Source: Motacilla alba alba (Eukaryota > Chordata > Aves > Passeriformes > Motacillidae). From it: a stretch of DNA of 64,000 nucleotides. The position numbers and the translations under genes are program-made. How positions within the stretch are numbered: position 1 is the first letter of the stretch; every line of letters starts with the position of its first letter. The stretch spans positions 31,028,911 through 31,092,910 of the forward strand of contig NC_052046.1 of NCBI RefSeq assembly GCF_015832195.1, in the 5' to 3' direction. The notes beneath the pieces are model-generated. The model was not told the DNA's origin. It ran no database searches and was given only the letters and a program-made list of their open reading frames with translations. Positions 61,114 to 64,000 of this stretch are shown here, in pieces.

Positions 61114-63949
61114 TTTCTGTTATACACCAAAGCTGCTCTAAACCCACAAAGCTACCAGTATAGCTACCGAAAACTTAGCAATTAGGTCCCCATTGTGTAC
61201 ACTTCAAAGAATTGTCCAGATAACTATATGGATATATTGGACATACATGTACATGTTTAAGAAAACCTTTTGACCTATTTATTTTGAATGTCATATTGAG
61301 AAATCCAAAGTAATTTCTGGAAGATAGAAGTGTATTGTACCTCTTCCATAATAAAGATAGATTTACACTCCACAGTGGAAATTGTATTCCAATTTCCTTT
61401 TCAAAGGGAAAGATGCTGATCAGAATTTGGGACTCTAAGAATGGAGGTAGCAAAAATAGGTTAGAAAGCAGTACCTCAGTTTTCTTCACCTCAGTGAAGA
61501 ATAGACAGTTCAGGAAAGAGAAAAGAGGAAAAGAAAAGGTCTGTTGAATATAAACCTTTTGATAAGGTTTTTTTGTACTCCTGTGCTTCCTGCTGTTCAC
61601 AGATAGCAGCCACTTTCTTGGAACAAGGACTATCAGTTTATTTGATATATGCGCACACCATGGAAAGTTCCTCAGTCCCCAGATGGAGCACTAAGGTGCA
61701 GAAATAGCTGCATGGGAAGAACAGTTGTTATAGCAGCTTTATTATCTGGACTACCACCTCTATCTCCTCAGAAGAGTATCTGAATTAAAATCTAGTACTG
61801 AAAGTATAAGACAATGTTCTTTCAAAATTAAACCATGGCACAGAAATTTCACCACTGTTATAGATGGTGTTTTAGGCCTCCCCAAATGATAAGGCTTTTT
61901 ATTTCCTCTCCAACTATTCTGTTGATGGATTTTGCTTTAATGCACAATGTATCAAAATAACAATTGTGCAGTATTTGGCAGGTGCAAACCAATTTGTTCA
62001 GCTCGGAATGCTTGACTTTTTATGATGGTTGTGACAATACATTTGTTTGACTAGTGCAATGAACATACAGTAAGAAAGATGCCAAAAGGAAAATTCATGA
62101 TGAAAGGACCAATCTGAAAACAAAATCATTGAAGAGAGTTGTTTTTATTGATATTCTTCACGGATTGAGCAGTTTTAAAGATTGTGTAACAACCACAAGC
62201 AGGAAAGCTATCCAGCCTCTTAAAGACTTGAATAGATGGTTTGTAATGTACTGTGTATGTCTGTTGCTCTCTCTAAGATTTTTACCAAACAATAACAAAA
62301 AATAAAAATCTTAGTTATTTTAAAAATATTTTATGTGTGTATGCATATGTATATATATATGTATAAGCCAGTTGTTTCTCTGACATGATTTTACAATTTT
62401 ATAAGGTGAACTTCATACCTTTATAGGAAATCATCCAGTTATTTACATTTCCAGAGAACTTCCTTACTTCTCAATTCACATACTGCTTAAAAACAGAATT
62501 AGTGAGAATAGTACATATGTCAAAAAATACTACAATACTGTAGAGAAAACTCTGAAGATTCTTATCCATCGAGAGCAAGCAGGCAGAAACTTAAATCAGC
62601 CACACATGCTGATTTACACATATGAGTTTTTTGTTTTCAGCTGAAGGTTAGTAATCCTATTTCTTGGAATCACTTTTCATAAATTTTCCTAATACAGTTT
62701 TAAGATTCTGGAGACATTCATTAGCACATTATTTTGGCATTGTAATACTATTTTTCCCAGTCTTATTTTGATATCCTAGCATCTTTGATTTAGATTGGAA
62801 TCCACTTCTGATATTCCATACTGACAAATGTTTGTCTCACAGACTCCGATGGATCGCTTTCTTGTTCTTTCTTGTATGCACAAAGAGACAAAGACTTCTT
62901 GCAATGATTGCTTAAATGCATTCACTGGCATAGCAGCAGGTCCTGACAACAGATGTGGCAGCAGCTGGAGAAATCTTTTTTCATTTGAAATTGATTCTTG
63001 AGTGTATATTCAGCCAAGTATATCTTTGGCATTGCAAACATGTAAATTCTGGAGGATGCCTTTGACTGCACTGAAGATTTATTTTGGTTTCTCTATGATG
63101 GCTATTTTCACTAAAAATTGATAAACATCAGAGCCTATCCAAAATTAAGTCACATGTTTATATGTCTACGTGATGAAATGTCTTCACTTAAGAGTCACAC
63201 CCTAACAGTGAATTGGCTAGATAAGACTTCCTCTAGTAAAAGTGCAATTACCTATCTTTCCAATGACTTGGAGCAGTTCTCAGGAAAGCTGTGAGCACAG
63301 AAATGCGCACAAGTCTCAGAAAATGCAAAGGCCTTGCTCTTGTTTGCATTGTTGCAGGGAGACCAGGATGTGGAATTATCTCAGGATTTCTCTGAAGCTT
63401 GCCTAAATTTTATCAAGGTTGAAATACCTTCAGGGTATGTATCAAAGTGAGGGGTCCATGATCTAGGAAATGGACTGTAAGTATACACGTCACAGTTTTG
63501 ATTTCTCCTCCTTTCTTTGATAAAAGAGGACCCGCTTGTAAATTTTTACTGCCTGGAGGTTTAATCAAAGTTCAAACTAAGTGAAAATTATTTGTAAAAG
63601 CCTCACTTAAGATTGTCTAAAATTTATACTTAGTTTTTTATGTTGATGTCATCCCTATTGCAGCCTTCTTCCAAACATTCTCTCAAACTTCTGTTTCAGT
63701 TTAGCAGATGAAATTGTAGTTTCAGCTTCTTCAGGAGACTACTAAGTAAAGCTGTAGTCTGTAAAGATCAACACATTCTGATGAAACGTCCCCATGTTAT
63801 GGTTTTTGATGTCTAGTCTATACCAGGGCACAGATTAGGAATGTGAGCTGCTGGAATGCTACCAGGAGACAATAAAAAATCTGTCTGTTTCCTAAATTTA
63901 TCTGTTGCTTCACTTCTGCAATACATATAAAAGGAGGACCCTCACAAGG
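61114..63949. other. Non-coding stretch, nothing recognised
   Basis: A short TATG/TA-rich patch lies at 62333-62365. The 141-codon minus frame at 61175-61600 overlaps the start of this stretch and has no recognisable domain. Confidence 0.5.
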
Positions 63950-64000
63950 ACAGGGTGAGGTCTATGCCCAGAGAGGTTTAGGTTGGACATTAGGAGGAAT
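63950..64000 (+). mobile_element. CR1 LINE fragment running off the right edge
   Basis: The last bases, CCCAGAGAGGTTTAGGTTGG then ACATTAGGAGGAAT, match the highly conserved 3' region of CR1, which in sense reads GAGGTTYAGRTTGGAYATTAGGAAGAA. The element continues beyond the window. Its left edge is uncertain and may lie somewhat further left. Confidence 0.85.

Noticed and set aside
61175..61600. 141-codon minus frame
   Set aside because: AT-rich low-complexity composition, no domain, no splice context, and an opposing frame on the other strand.

Overview
The window looks like bird nuclear DNA, most likely from a passerine. It is AT-rich, has sparse interspersed repeats, and shows no operons or tightly packed reading frames. 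The bird assignment rests on CR1 LINE remnants (a minus-strand scrap near 23.45 kb and a plus-strand copy running off the right edge) and on several solo or partial endogenous-retrovirus LTRs of kinds I associate with bird genomes. Family names come from memory of repeat sequence, not from a search.

No complete protein-coding gene, rRNA or tRNA was recognised. Almost all open frames are short, lack domains, start at non-ATG codons or overlap on opposite strands, as expected by chance in non-coding DNA. The window is best read as intergenic or large-intron sequence. The one stretch that reads convincingly as coding is 37069-37308 (+). It has a pyrimidine tract and acceptor AG, then 79 codons with an amphipathic, coiled-coil-like segment and a CxxC, then a stop, with AATAAA 229 bp downstream. 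I do not recognise the protein. About 1.4 kb to its right lies the only CpG-island-like segment (38735-39100), next to a 150-bp T-rich tract.

Layout: 0-7.5 kb is mostly featureless, apart from a short near-perfect hairpin (4293-4340), a weak exon candidate (4572-4786) and the longest chance-like ORF (2872-3429). An LTR fragment at about 7.57-7.79 kb is related to a second copy at 51.2-51.5 kb. An extremely AT-rich block at 8.48-8.90 kb contains a 7-bp satellite and an inverted repeat. From 9 to 22.5 kb little can be recognised. The 22.5-27 kb stretch holds a probable ERV LTR (TATA and AATAAA visible), a CR1 scrap, and a clean 407-bp solo LTR with perfect 6-bp target-site duplications (26512-26918). 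From 29 to 34 kb there are only microsatellites. The 37-39.1 kb stretch holds the exon candidate, T-rich tract and CpG island. The 48-53 kb stretch holds a perfect (CCCCT)n array, an ERVL-like LTR, the second copy of the 7.6-kb LTR family, and a compound GGAA/TGTCGGAAGGAA array. The rest, up to the CR1 at the right edge, is unrecognised non-coding DNA.

I found no evidence of a new biological system. The most useful leads are the exon candidate with its neighbouring CpG island, the datable solo LTR, and the structure-prone repeats.
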